NCBI RefSeq assembly: GCF_003568665.1
Contig: NZ_QXMH01000004.1
Location: forward strand, 538,942-602,941
Direction: 5' to 3'
DNA length: 64,000 nt
Origin: Chitinophaga alhagiae
GTDB taxonomy: Bacteria; Bacteroidota; Bacteroidia; Chitinophagales; Chitinophagaceae
The notes below the pieces were generated by a model. It worked only from the letters and a program-made list of their open reading frames with translations, had not been told where the DNA came from and ran no database searches. The translations under genes and the position numbers were made by a program. Every line of letters starts with the position of its first letter. Positions within the stretch are counted from its first letter, which is position 1. Positions 53,501 to 62,196 of the stretch are shown here, one piece after another.

Positions 53501-53961
53501 ATGAACTGCTGGCATCTTACGCCAGCAGCCTGCAGGGCGGCGATCCGCAGCGGGGGCGCCAGATCTTCTACCGCAACCAGAACGCGCAGTGCATGAAATG
53601 CCATGCGTATGATGACAGGGGCGGTAACGCCGGCCCGCGCCTCAACGGCGTTGCCGGCCGCCTCTCCCGCGAGCAGCTGCTGGAAGCCCTCATAGACCCC
53701 GGCAAACGCCTGGCCCCCGGCTTTGGCATGGTCACCCTGGAGCTGAAAGACGGTAAAAAACTGACCGGCGTACTGCAGGGAGAGAACAAGACCGGCATCA
53801 AAATAAAAGAAGGGCTGGAACCGGAGAGAACAATTGCCGCGGCGGATATTGTGAAGAAAACCCTCGCCCCGTCCAGCATGCCGGACATGAAGGCCATCCT
53901 GTCCAAAAAAGAGATACGGGACGTGGTGAGCTTTCTTTCGGAAGCCAAAGAAGATAATTAA
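50545..53961 (+). CDS. Large HEAT-repeat cytochrome c lipoprotein (membrane-bound dehydrogenase type)
   Basis: 1138 residues; lipoprotein signal (LLHGC, Cys26). The first half (about 60-480) is a beta-propeller of the membrane-bound dehydrogenase/PQQ-like type (DVDDHGQVYFTTT, GIGFSGHGMSGVEMGPDG, GTRNTHKFVFDEYANLISEDND). It is followed by HEAT repeats (about 500-960, with helical pairs such as EIRAQAAKWLGDIRY and KKVRVAGLDLLEKM) and a C-terminal cytochrome c domain with CMKCH (C1016, C1019, H1020) and SSMPDMK for the Met ligand (about 1111-1114). Such proteins are found in Planctomycetes and Bacteroidota and are assumed to oxidise an unknown sugar or alcohol with electrons passed to the heme. 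The gene stands alone, and a three-copy repeat follows its stop. Confidence 0.92.
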   Translation: MSTFTGNIRHLAVFSLPVAAALLHGCGPQQAADLRIREMDSAFTARFADSVGKAMKPTIADNLTLQLWGIDSLVISPIALDVDDHGQVYFTTTSRQKNSEFDIRGHRDWEIPSISLQTVEERRAFLHQELSPENSHRNKWLKDLNGDSSHDWRDLTIEKEHVYRLQDLNGDGVADRSQLVVDDFNDEVTDVAGGVLANGDDLYVAVAPDLWKIRDKNKDGIADEKISLSHGYGIHIGFSGHGMSGVEMGPDGRIYWQIGDIGFNGQGPDGQKWEHPNSGVIARCNPDGSDFEIFAHGTRNTHKFVFDEYANLISEDNDGDHPGEKERLVYIVNGSDAGWRSNWQYGKYRDPNNNTYKVWMDEKMYLPRFEGQAAYITPCISNFVSGPAGMAYNPGTALGPEYKNTFFIAEFVGNPSSSGIHSFKLNPKGATFELGEHKKILGGVLPTGLDFGPDGALYLADWIDGWDTHDYGRIWKLDYKDAASITIRKEVKELLAASFADRKENELGELLHHADMRVRQKAQFELVKRKNKGAAIFQAALQQKDHQLARVHAIWGTSQLARQDKQYAAPLLPLLQDQDAEIRAQAAKWLGDIRYAEAGAALVPLLKDTFSRARFFAAEALGRIKYASAVQPLIAMLEANNDEDAYLRHAGCLALARIGQPEPLVALAASPSRALRIAAVVALRRMANPGIAVFLKDQDEFVVTETARAINDDLSIPAALPALAALLHSTSFANEALLRRVINANLRVGTDSALHSLVAYSLKEGAPAAMRAEAVDVISVWPKPSVLDRVDGRLRGPVERNAATTTAAATTALVTLLKNKELPVRLSAAKAINKLHIQPAAPALLAAVTGDAEPAMRVEALKAMVAVQGEQMEQAIKHALSDKEKKVRVAGLDLLEKMDIPKNTMVSLLTDVINTKTMEEQQAAVLTLGRLPLANTRPAITTLLDKMAAGKLGAGIYLELGEAIDSTGAADLKERYASINRGLSPDELLASYASSLQGGDPQRGRQIFYRNQNAQCMKCHAYDDRGGNAGPRLNGVAGRLSREQLLEALIDPGKRLAPGFGMVTLELKDGKKLTGVLQGENKTGIKIKEGLEPERTIAAADIVKKTLAPSSMPDMKAILSKKEIRDVVSFLSEAKEDN

Positions 53962-53981
53962 ACGCCGCACGGGCAGGTGCC

Positions 53982-54165
53982 CGGGCGTATACCGCAGATG
54001 CTTTCACCAACGGCGCGCGGTGCCCGCACAACAAGCACGCCCGGGCGCATACCGTAGATGCTTTCACCAACGGTCGCGCAGGTGCCCGCACAACAAGCAC
54101 GCACGGGCGCATACCGTAGATGCTTTCACCAACGGCCGCGCAGGTGCCCGCACAACAAGCATGCA
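53982..54165. repeat. 60-62 bp tandem repeat, three copies
   Basis: Units start at 53982, 54042 and 54104, each with CGGGCGCATACCGTAGATGC (or close) and CTTTCACCAACGG, then GGTGCCCGCACAACAAGC. The array starts 20 bp after the stop codon of the cytochrome gene. No spacers and no coding potential. Confidence 0.9.
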
Positions 54166-54175
54166 TGCAAAAGTG

Positions 54176-54228
54176 ATAAAACAGCCGGGGCGGCCTCCAA
54201 CAAAGGCCTGCCCCGGTTGTTTTATTTT
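54176..54228 (+). terminator. Terminator after the cytochrome gene and repeat array
   Basis: Long stem ATAAAACAGCCGGGGCGGCCT pairing with AGGCCTGCCCCGGTTGTTTTAT (mismatches/bulge near the middle), then TTTTTT. Confidence 0.88.
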
Positions 54229-54441
54229 TTCCCCTCCCGGTTATTTTAATTTTGTACTTTATCCCCGTAAAACAACCAGGACCAGGATCTGAACACGTTA
54301 TATTATCGTTAATTCAAGGCACCGGCATGAGCTTTATTTTCCGCGTATTACAGCCAGCAGGCGGCTTTTGCGGCTACCGGCGCCTGCAGGCCTGCCCGCA
54401 GGCGCATACCGTTGGAACAGCCCTTTCTTAACGACCATATT

Positions 54442-54449
54442 TATATTTG
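54442..54449 (+). promoter_or_regulatory. -7 box of the ECF sigma gene
   Basis: TATATTTG is a perfect match to the Bacteroidota TAnnTTTG consensus, 18 bp before the chosen ATG. The matching -33 element is unclear (TTGG at 54412 is too far upstream). No other gene lies in the 234 bp between the repeat terminator and this gene. Confidence 0.6.
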
Positions 54450-54466
54450 CAACCTAAATCAAAGTG

Positions 54467-55066
54467 ATGTCTGCTCATAAAATACATATGGAGCCCGGTC
54501 TGTTAAAAGCCGTTTCCGAAGGGGACGAGAAGGCTTTCAGCGAGATCTTCCATCTGTACCGCAATAAGATCTATGCCATCGCCTTCAAGGTAACCGGCTC
54601 CGAAGCCCTGGCCGAAGAAGTGCTGCTGGACGTGTTCCTGAAGGTATGGCTGAAGCGGGAGCAGTTGCCGCAGATCACGCATTTTACCGCATGGCTGTTT
54701 ACCATTACCCGCAACCACGTTTTTAACCTGCTGAAACAAACCGCCCTGCAAATGACCTCCGCGCCGCTGATGGAGCAGGAAGAATACCTGCTGCCGCATG
54801 CGGACAACCCCGGCGCCATTCTGCAGGAAAAAGAGTACCGCCGCGTATTGCAGCAGGCCGTACACCAGTTGCCGCCCCAGCAAAAAAAAGTATACCACCT
54901 TATTAAAGAGCACGGCCTCAAGCGGGAAGAAGCGGCCGTAGAGCTGAACCTTTCCCCTGAAACGGTGAAACGGCACCTTTCAGACGCCATGCAGTTCATC
55001 CGGGTATACTGCCTCTCCCACCTGGGCATGTATGGCGCGCTGGCCATTATTAAGGAATTGTTATGA
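54467..55066 (+). CDS. ECF sigma-70 factor (SusCD-associated)
   Basis: 199 residues from the ATG at 54467. Region 2 (about 12-80, FSEIFHLYRNKIYAIAFKVTGSEALAEEVLLDVFLKVW) and region 4 (about 120-180, QLPPQQKKVYHLIKEHGLKREEAAVELNLSPETVKRHLSDAMQFIR) are both present. It directs RNA polymerase to the downstream SusCD operon when released by the FecR anti-sigma (55138). The order sigma-FecR-SusC (with STN)-SusD is the classical trans-envelope signalling locus. Confidence 0.95.
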   Translation: MSAHKIHMEPGLLKAVSEGDEKAFSEIFHLYRNKIYAIAFKVTGSEALAEEVLLDVFLKVWLKREQLPQITHFTAWLFTITRNHVFNLLKQTALQMTSAPLMEQEEYLLPHADNPGAILQEKEYRRVLQQAVHQLPPQQKKVYHLIKEHGLKREEAAVELNLSPETVKRHLSDAMQFIRVYCLSHLGMYGALAIIKELL

Positions 55067-55137
55067 GCGCCATTTATTTTCCTGTTCACTGACCCATCCC
55101 TCTTTTTTTATTGTCTCCTTTTATAGAACGCATATCT

Positions 55138-56274
55138 ATGTCCAGACTCGACGAGTTATTTTCCCGGTTTATCAGCGGCTCCTGCACACAGCAGGAAAAA
55201 CGGGAGCTTTTTGCCCTCATTGCCCGGCCGGAAAACGATGCGGCCCTGCAGCAGTTGCTGGACGGGCTGATAGCCGGTATGGACGAAGAGAAGGAAGTAG
55301 ATGCCGCGCGCGCACGGGAAATACTGTCCGTTATCCTGAAAGCCGGTACGGGAAAAAGCCGGCGCAGCAAGGTGTTCAGCCTGCTTGGCCGCGTAGCGGC
55401 CGCCGCCGCCGTACTGGCGCTGGTAGCAGCGGGCATCCGGTACTTTCAGCAGCGGCCGGCCGCCGTGCAACCTGCCGGGAACATAGTGGCGCAAGACATT
55501 CCCGCGGCCGTGAGCGGCGCAGTGCTCACGCTGGGAGACGGCAGCAAGATATCGCTGGACAGCCTGGGCCAGGGCCTCATAGCCAACCAGGCCGGTACAA
55601 AGGTATTGCTGGGCAACGGCTCCGTATCCTACAACAGCAGCCAGTCTGCCGCCGTTACCTTCAATACGCTCAACACGCCGCGCGGCCGCGTGTTCCACAT
55701 CACCCTGCCAGACGGCTCCGGCGTATGGCTCAATGCGGCCAGCACCCTGCGCTACCCCACCAGCTTCAGCGGGGCAGACAGAACGGTGGAACTGAGCGGC
55801 GAAGCCTACTTCAACATCAGCCCGCAAGCCGGCAAACCGTTCAAAGTAAAAGCCGCCGGGCAGGAAGTAGTAGTGCTGGGCACCGGCTTCAACGTAAGCG
55901 CCTACAGCAACGATGCGCAAATGACCACCACCCTGCTGCACGGCAAGGTAGCCGTGAACAGCAAAGTATTGCGGCCCGGTGAGCAGGCCCGTATTGCGGA
56001 AGGCGGCGCCCTGCAGATCAGCCGCGCGGATACCAGCCAGGTAATGGCCTGGAAAAACGGCATGTTCAATTTTGAGAATGCCGGCATCCATGAGGTAATG
56101 AAACAACTGGAACGCTGGTACGATATAGATGTAACATATGAGAACGGTATACCCGCCATGCAGTTTGGCGGAAAAATAGAACGCAGCCTCAGCCTCATGA
56201 ACATTACCCGGATACTGGAAATATCCAATGTACACTGCAGGCTGGAAGGAAGAAAACTGATCGTCACACAATAA
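55138..56274 (+). CDS. fecR: FecR-family anti-sigma factor
   Basis: 378 residues from the ATG at 55138 (an upstream TTG at 55111 is weaker). An N-terminal cytoplasmic sigma-binding region (about 1-75), one transmembrane helix (about 80-103), then a periplasmic FecR domain (about 120-260, with GRVFHITLPDGSGVWLNAASTLRYP and GEAYFNIS) and a C-terminal DUF4974 domain (about 300-378, MFNFENAGIHEVMKQLERWYDI). It holds the ECF factor inactive until the STN domain of the loaded SusC signals through the periplasm. It is directly downstream of the sigma gene and 80 bp before SusC. Confidence 0.95.
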   Translation: MSRLDELFSRFISGSCTQQEKRELFALIARPENDAALQQLLDGLIAGMDEEKEVDAARAREILSVILKAGTGKSRRSKVFSLLGRVAAAAAVLALVAAGIRYFQQRPAAVQPAGNIVAQDIPAAVSGAVLTLGDGSKISLDSLGQGLIANQAGTKVLLGNGSVSYNSSQSAAVTFNTLNTPRGRVFHITLPDGSGVWLNAASTLRYPTSFSGADRTVELSGEAYFNISPQAGKPFKVKAAGQEVVVLGTGFNVSAYSNDAQMTTTLLHGKVAVNSKVLRPGEQARIAEGGALQISRADTSQVMAWKNGMFNFENAGIHEVMKQLERWYDIDVTYENGIPAMQFGGKIERSLSLMNITRILEISNVHCRLEGRKLIVTQ

Positions 56275-56355
56275 TTCATTCAACAGGAAAGGCCCGCAGC
56301 CGTAACCAGTGGTTAGGGACGGGATGCCTATGTATTTAAAATTCGTAAAACGAAC

Positions 56356-59300
56356 ATGTTGCCAATCAACTACCGCACAACAGGAACAATGCCGGCCCTG
56401 GCCGGGCGCCCGCCCGCTCCGCCGGTTCTCAGCAAACAAAAATTGCTGGTCATGAAACTGATCGCCATGCTGGTCACAGTGCTTTGCCTGCAGGTGCAGG
56501 GAAGGGCCGGGGCCCAGACCGTTACCCTCAGCGGCAAAGACCTTTCTTTCCCGGAGATCTTTTCCCGGCTGGAAAAACAAACGGGGTACGTGGTGTTCTA
56601 CAACCAGGCGCTGTTGGGCAAAACAACGCCCGTAACCGTAGACGCCCGCAACATGCCGCTGGAAACCTTTCTCAACACCGTAATGGCCGGCCAGCCCATT
56701 GATTACGAGATCAGCAGCAAAACCATCACCATCAAGGAACGCGCGCAAACGGCCAACGCGCCCGCAACGCCAACGCATCCCGTGGCAGACCCGCCCATTA
56801 AAGGCGCCGTAACGGATGAAGCGGGCAATCCCCTGCCCGGCGCCACCGTGTCTGTTGCCGGCACCAGCCGCGGCGTGCAAACCAATGAAAAAGGCGAGTT
56901 CAGCATTACCGCCGGCCAGCAGGACGTGATCTATATTTCCTATGTAGGTTTTGACCGGCAGGCATTGCCCGTGAAAAACATCAAACTGCCGCTGGTGATC
57001 AGGCTGCAGCCTTCCAATAAAAGCATCAACGAAGTAGTGGTGATCGGCTACGGCAGCGTTACCAAAAAAGACCTGACCGGCGCCGTGTCTACCGTAAAGG
57101 TATCAGACCTGGCAGATGTACCCGTTAGCCGCGTAGACCAGATGCTGCAGGGCCGCATTGCCGGCGCGGAGTTTGTTTCTACAGACGGCGAGCCCGGCGC
57201 CGGTACCTCCGTGCGCATCAGGGGCACCCGTTCCATTACCGCCAGCAACGAGCCGCTGTACATTGTAGACGGGCTGATGGACGCCATCACCAACCTGAAC
57301 GAACTCAACCCGTCAGACATTGCCAGCATCAGCGTGCTGAAAGACGCCTCTTCCACCGCTATTTACGGCTCCCGCGGCAGCAACGGCGTGATCATCATCA
57401 CCACCAAAACCGGCGGCAGCAAAACCGGCAAAACCAATTTTACCCTGCGTAACGATGTGGGGTTTTCCGAACTGCCCCGCTACCTGGACCTGATGAGCGC
57501 CACGGAATTTGCGCAGCTGCAGAACGACCGTTATTATTTTGCCAGCACGGCCAACCAGACCAAACCGCTGGAAGAATATCCTTACCCTGACCCGCTGGCG
57601 TTGGGCGAAGGCACCAACTGGACCAAAGAGATCACCCGCCGCGCGCCGTACCACAACCTGACGTTCTCCGCTTCCGGCGGGGACAAGGCCACGCAATATT
57701 ATTTCTCCGCCAACTACAATAACAACCAGGGCATCATCCTCAACAGCGGCATGAAACGCTACCAGGTGCGCCTCAACCTGGACCGTACCATCAGCCAGTA
57801 CGTAAAGGCCGGCGTGCGGTTCAACTACTCCAATGTAGACCGGGCGCTGAACAATGCGGACGTGGGCACGCAAACGCTCTGGTACCGCTCTACCATCTTC
57901 CTGGCGCCTACCATACCGGCCTATAAGGCGGATGGCAGCCTGAACGACTGGAACTCCCAGTGGTACAGCGGCACCCTGTTCGATTCACCGCTGGCCAACG
58001 CCCTGCTCAAACAAAACAACCGCCTGGAGAAAAGCCTCAGCTCCATGGCCTACATAGAGATCAAGCCCGTGAAGAACGTGCTGATACGCTCCACCGTGTC
58101 TTACTCAGACCTGGTGAGGAACAACGACCAGTACTTTCCCTCCACGCTGCCCACCCGCATCAACGCCAATTCAGGCGGGTATGCCTACAAGAGCAGCTAT
58201 TCAGAGAACAACCTGCTGAACGAGAACACTATCACCTATAAAAGAACGTTTAACAAACACCACTTCTTTGACGCCATGTACGGCTTCACCGTACAACGCA
58301 GAAAGTACAACAACATGACCGCCAGCGGGCAGGGGTATTTTGTGGACGATATCGAGAACAACGACCTGGGCGCCCTGCCGTCAAAAGAAACCATCAGCCT
58401 TGGTTCTTCCCTGGAGACCCTGGGCAGAATGAGCCACCTGGCCCGCCTGAACTACAACTACCGCGGCCGGTACTATTTTACGGCCACCATGCGGCGTGAC
58501 GGGGCCTCCAACTTTTCCCGGGACAACAAGTGGGCCTTCTTCCCCTCCGCCGCCTTCAAATGGAACGTGAGCAACGAGCAGTTCATGAAACGTTTCTCCA
58601 AACTGAGCGAACTGTCTTTTCGCCTGAGCGGCGGCACCTCCGGCAACGATGCCATTTCCCGCTACCAGTCCCTTTCCCGCCTGTCTTCCACCACCGGCGG
58701 CTACATCTTCAGCGGCGGGCAGCCCGTGGCCTACTACCCTTCCCGTATTTCCAACGAAGGGCTTACCTGGGAAAAGACCACCACTTACAATGCCGGCATA
58801 GACCTGTCTTTTTTCAACAAGCGGCTGGACATTGTGATAGACGCCTACCGCAGCACCACGTCTGACCTGCTGCTCACCGTGCAGCTGCCCACGCACGTAG
58901 GTTACGGCTCCCGCCTGGCCAACATCGGCAAAACCTCCAACCGCGGCATAGAGCTGACCGTAAACCACGAGAACATCCGCCGCAAACACTTCAGCTGGTC
59001 TACCACCGTTACCGCGGCGCATAACACGCAGCGCGTGGAAGACATTGGCGGGCTGGACAGGGTGTCTGTATACGACAATCCCTACGGCGCGCAATACATG
59101 ATGTACGGCTATGTGAAAGGCAGGCCGCTCAACGCCGTGTGGGGCATGCAATACGCCGGTGTATGGAAAAACACGGAAGAGATCGAGAAGAACAAGACCA
59201 CGAAAGAATACGCCTCTTCCGCCGTGAGCTACTACTCTCCCGGCCGCCAGCGGTATATAGACCAGAACAAGGACGGCGTGCTGGACAATAACGACCTCAT

Positions 59301-59811
59301 CTACCTCGGCAATGCAGACCCCTACGTATACGGCGGCATCCAGAACACTTTCAACATCAGGAAGCTGAGCCTGTCCGTTTACCTGAACTATTCCCTCGGC
59401 GGTAAAATATACAACCCTACCGAACTGTTCATGGGCACCGGCACCTACCTGAGCAACCAGTACCGGTACATGGTGAACGCATGGCACCCCGTGCGCAACC
59501 CTCACTCCAACTACCCGCGCGCAGATTCGAAAGACGACATCCCGAACGACCGTTTCCTGTACAACGCCAGCTTCCTCCGCCTCAAGAACGTATCCGTAGG
59601 CTACCCGCTGAACCTGGCGCGCGTTACCGGCGGCAAGCTGCAATCACTCTACCTGGCCCTCACCGGCAACAACCTGGTGCTCTGGAAATATTACAACGGG
59701 TATGACCCCGAGGTGTCTACCCAAAGCGGCGGCTCCACCATCCGCAGAATGGACAATGGCGCTTACCCTACCAGCAGAACGCTCACCTTTAGCGCAGAAC
59801 TGAAATTCTAA
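56356..59811 (+). CDS. susC: STN-domain SusC/RagA TonB-linked transporter
   Basis: 1151 residues. An extended N-terminus with a signal peptide (about 28-55), an STN domain (about 58-125: LSGKDLSFPEIFSRLEKQTGYVVFYNQAL), a carboxypeptidase-like domain (about 150-220), hinge NEVVVIGYGSVTKKDLTGAVSTV (about 228-250), plug (about 250-360: YIVDGLMDAITNLNELNPSDIASI) and barrel. The STN domain contacts the FecR protein, so binding of the ligand induces the operon through the ECF factor. Compared with the SusC at 35298, the STN domain is the key difference. It is followed 14 bp later by susD. The substrate is suggested by the downstream genes to be a phosphate-containing compound. Confidence 0.96.
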   Translation: MLPINYRTTGTMPALAGRPPAPPVLSKQKLLVMKLIAMLVTVLCLQVQGRAGAQTVTLSGKDLSFPEIFSRLEKQTGYVVFYNQALLGKTTPVTVDARNMPLETFLNTVMAGQPIDYEISSKTITIKERAQTANAPATPTHPVADPPIKGAVTDEAGNPLPGATVSVAGTSRGVQTNEKGEFSITAGQQDVIYISYVGFDRQALPVKNIKLPLVIRLQPSNKSINEVVVIGYGSVTKKDLTGAVSTVKVSDLADVPVSRVDQMLQGRIAGAEFVSTDGEPGAGTSVRIRGTRSITASNEPLYIVDGLMDAITNLNELNPSDIASISVLKDASSTAIYGSRGSNGVIIITTKTGGSKTGKTNFTLRNDVGFSELPRYLDLMSATEFAQLQNDRYYFASTANQTKPLEEYPYPDPLALGEGTNWTKEITRRAPYHNLTFSASGGDKATQYYFSANYNNNQGIILNSGMKRYQVRLNLDRTISQYVKAGVRFNYSNVDRALNNADVGTQTLWYRSTIFLAPTIPAYKADGSLNDWNSQWYSGTLFDSPLANALLKQNNRLEKSLSSMAYIEIKPVKNVLIRSTVSYSDLVRNNDQYFPSTLPTRINANSGGYAYKSSYSENNLLNENTITYKRTFNKHHFFDAMYGFTVQRRKYNNMTASGQGYFVDDIENNDLGALPSKETISLGSSLETLGRMSHLARLNYNYRGRYYFTATMRRDGASNFSRDNKWAFFPSAAFKWNVSNEQFMKRFSKLSELSFRLSGGTSGNDAISRYQSLSRLSSTTGGYIFSGGQPVAYYPSRISNEGLTWEKTTTYNAGIDLSFFNKRLDIVIDAYRSTTSDLLLTVQLPTHVGYGSRLANIGKTSNRGIELTVNHENIRRKHFSWSTTVTAAHNTQRVEDIGGLDRVSVYDNPYGAQYMMYGYVKGRPLNAVWGMQYAGVWKNTEEIEKNKTTKEYASSAVSYYSPGRQRYIDQNKDGVLDNNDLIYLGNADPYVYGGIQNTFNIRKLSLSVYLNYSLGGKIYNPTELFMGTGTYLSNQYRYMVNAWHPVRNPHSNYPRADSKDDIPNDRFLYNASFLRLKNVSVGYPLNLARVTGGKLQSLYLALTGNNLVLWKYYNGYDPEVSTQSGGSTIRRMDNGAYPTSRTLTFSAELKF

Positions 59812-59825
59812 AACAGACATTGACG

Positions 59826-61334
59826 ATGAAAACGAACAAACACAACATATTCATGGCCATGCTGCTCGGCAGCGCCCTTGCCTTCAGCAGCTGCAGCAAG
59901 CTGCTGGAAGAAGACCCGCACAGTTTTGTGGACGCAGGCGGTTTCTTCAAGTCGGAAAGCCAGTGCATTGCCGCGCTGAACAGTTGTTACATAGACCTGA
60001 ACAACCTGTACCTGGCAGACCTGATGATTGCCCTGGAAGGCGCTACAGACCTCGCTTTCCTGAACTCTTCCAACCTGGATGCCAAGCTGGAGATCTCCCC
60101 CGCCAACCCCGGCGCCGGAGATAACATCTGGACGGCCTGCTACCGCGGTGTGATGTACTGCAACGCCGCCCTCAGCGGCATAGACAACGCCACCATCCCG
60201 GAAGATAAAAAGCCGCCGCTGAAAGCGGAAGCCGTGGCGCTGCGGGCATTGTACTACTACATTCTCACCAGCACCTTCGGGGACGTGCCGTATTACACGC
60301 AAGACATCAACAGCCTGGCCGTACTGGAAACCGTTTCCAAAATGGGCCGCATGAGCGCCGCAGACACACGCACCGCGCTCATCAGGGAACTGCAGGAATA
60401 TGTTCCGCACCTGCCGCAAACCCGCACCTCGGAGGTGAAAGACAACCGTATATCCGCCTCCATGGCCTATATGCTGATAGGCAAACTGGCGCTCTGGAAT
60501 AAAGACTATGCCACCTGCGCCACCGCCATGGAAGAGATCAGGAAGATATACGGGCAGCTGCTGCAATACCCCCTCACGGATACCTGGTTCCGGAACAAGA
60601 ACACGCCGGAGTCCATCTTTGAGGTACAATACACCTGGAGCGCCACCGGGCTGAAAAAGACCACTACCGTGGCCGCCTTCTTCACCCCCACCAAAGCCTC
60701 CGGCACCAGCACGTACGACGGCGTGAACATTCCCGAACTGGGCAATGCCGCCAACCCTTTCAACTCCATCACTCCCTCGGAATATTTCATGTCGCTTTAC
60801 GACCTGGCAGACCCCCGCAAGGAAATAATACTGGCCTACAGCTATAACGGCGCCTGGTTCAAACGCCCCATGGCCAACAACGGCACCGGCAAACCCTGGA
60901 TGGGGCCCAAGTTCTGGTGCCCGGGCATGACCAATATTGCGGACGGCAACAACCAGAAAGTGTTCCGCTACGCGGATGCGCTGCTGATGCTGGCCGAAGC
61001 CGCCAACGAAACCGGCAATACGGACCTGGCCATGCAATGCATCAATGAGGTGAAAGGAAGGGCCGGCGAAGACTTCAAGCTCACCGCCTACCCTGGCAAA
61101 ACGGCGTTCCTGGAAGAGCTGAAGAAAGAACGCGCGCGCGAGCTGATGGGAGAATACGGCCGCAAATGGGACCTGGTACGCTGGGGAGATTACTACCGCG
61201 TGCTGACGGAAACCATTGCCGAAGAATACGCGGTGATCAAGGAAAACGTCCGCCCTTATCATGAATATTACCCGGTGCCGGATAAAGAAGTGGTACGTTC
61301 CGGCGGTGCATTAACTAACCCTGCTTATCAATAA
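59826..61334 (+). CDS. susD: SusD/RagB family surface nutrient-binding lipoprotein
   Basis: 502 residues from the ATG at 59826; lipobox in AFSSC (Cys at about 24). It has the RagB/SusD helices: FFKSESQCIAALNSCYIDLNNL (about 38-60), EAVALRALYYYILTSTFGDVP (about 136-156), VFRYADALLMLAEAANETGN (about 378-397) and ELKKERARELMGEYGRKWDLVRWGDY near the end. It is the surface partner of the preceding SusC and passes the ligand to it. It ends 6 bp before the endonuclease/phosphatase-fold gene. Confidence 0.96.
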   Translation: MKTNKHNIFMAMLLGSALAFSSCSKLLEEDPHSFVDAGGFFKSESQCIAALNSCYIDLNNLYLADLMIALEGATDLAFLNSSNLDAKLEISPANPGAGDNIWTACYRGVMYCNAALSGIDNATIPEDKKPPLKAEAVALRALYYYILTSTFGDVPYYTQDINSLAVLETVSKMGRMSAADTRTALIRELQEYVPHLPQTRTSEVKDNRISASMAYMLIGKLALWNKDYATCATAMEEIRKIYGQLLQYPLTDTWFRNKNTPESIFEVQYTWSATGLKKTTTVAAFFTPTKASGTSTYDGVNIPELGNAANPFNSITPSEYFMSLYDLADPRKEIILAYSYNGAWFKRPMANNGTGKPWMGPKFWCPGMTNIADGNNQKVFRYADALLMLAEAANETGNTDLAMQCINEVKGRAGEDFKLTAYPGKTAFLEELKKERARELMGEYGRKWDLVRWGDYYRVLTETIAEEYAVIKENVRPYHEYYPVPDKEVVRSGGALTNPAYQ

Positions 61335-61340
61335 TAACAT

Positions 61341-62192
61341 ATGAAAAAACTGACCGGCTTTTTATTGATCGCGGCCGCCTGCTGCCTGGCGCAGCCCGCA
61401 ACGGCCCAAACTTCCCTGAAGGTGTTGAGCTACAACATCCTGGAGGGCATGGTGAAAGACACTACCAAAGGCAAGATACATTTTGTGGCGTGGGTGAAAG
61501 CGCTCGACCCGGACGTGGTGGCTTTGCAGGAATGTAACGGCTTCACACAAAAAACACTGGAAGAGCTGGCCCATTCCTGGGGCCATCCTTACGCTGTTAT
61601 TGTGAAAGAGAACGGCTACCCAACCGGCCTTACATCCAGGTTTCCCATTGCCAACATCCGCAAGGTGAACGAAAGTATGACCCACGGCTTCATCATGGCC
61701 CGTATAGAGCAGTACAACTTTGTGGTGCTCCACCTCAACCCGCATAAACATTGGAAGAGAAGGGCGGAAATTGCGCAGGTGCTGAAAAACATAGAGCTGC
61801 AGCAAGACAGGAAGAACTGGCTCATCATGGGAGATTTCAACTCCGTATCCCCGCTTGACAAAGAGCGCCTTGCACAGGGCGGTTACCAGGAAAAAGCGCT
61901 GGCGGCCGCCGCCAAAAGGCCCGTGCTGGAAAACCTGGTGAACGGGAAGGAAATAGACTTTCAGGTACAGCAAAGCATGCTCTCCGCCGGTTTCTCCGAT
62001 GCCGGGCATGCCTGGGACCAGCGGGAAAAGGCCCGTACCGGCAAAAGCGCCATTGCCACCAACTCCCGCATAGACTATATCTACCTGAGCAGGGACCTGG
62101 CCAAAAAGATAGGCACCTGCCGTTTTATTTACGATGATTTTACGGCTACCCATTCAGATCACAAGCCGATCATACTTGAATTAAAAAACTAA
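61341..62192 (+). CDS. Secreted endonuclease/exonuclease/phosphatase family enzyme
   Basis: 283 residues with a signal peptide ending about residue 22 (PATAQ). All hallmarks of the fold are present: SYNILEG (Asn), QECNG (Glu), THGFIMAR (about 112), MGDFNSV (Asp and Asn, about 172), SRIDYIYLS and the final TATHSDHKPIIL (Asp and His). It hydrolyses a phosphodiester or phosphate ester using a metal ion; family members include nucleases, sphingomyelinases and inositol phosphatases. It lies in the SusCD operon and is the only enzyme of the locus, so the imported product is likely to derive from a phosphoester polymer or lipid. Confidence 0.93.
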   Translation: MKKLTGFLLIAAACCLAQPATAQTSLKVLSYNILEGMVKDTTKGKIHFVAWVKALDPDVVALQECNGFTQKTLEELAHSWGHPYAVIVKENGYPTGLTSRFPIANIRKVNESMTHGFIMARIEQYNFVVLHLNPHKHWKRRAEIAQVLKNIELQQDRKNWLIMGDFNSVSPLDKERLAQGGYQEKALAAAAKRPVLENLVNGKEIDFQVQQSMLSAGFSDAGHAWDQREKARTGKSAIATNSRIDYIYLSRDLAKKIGTCRFIYDDFTATHSDHKPIILELKN

Positions 62193-62196
62193 CGGA

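Noticed and set aside
59808..61262. Long minus-strand frame opposite susD
   Set aside because: Composition-driven open frame antisense to a convincing SusD protein.
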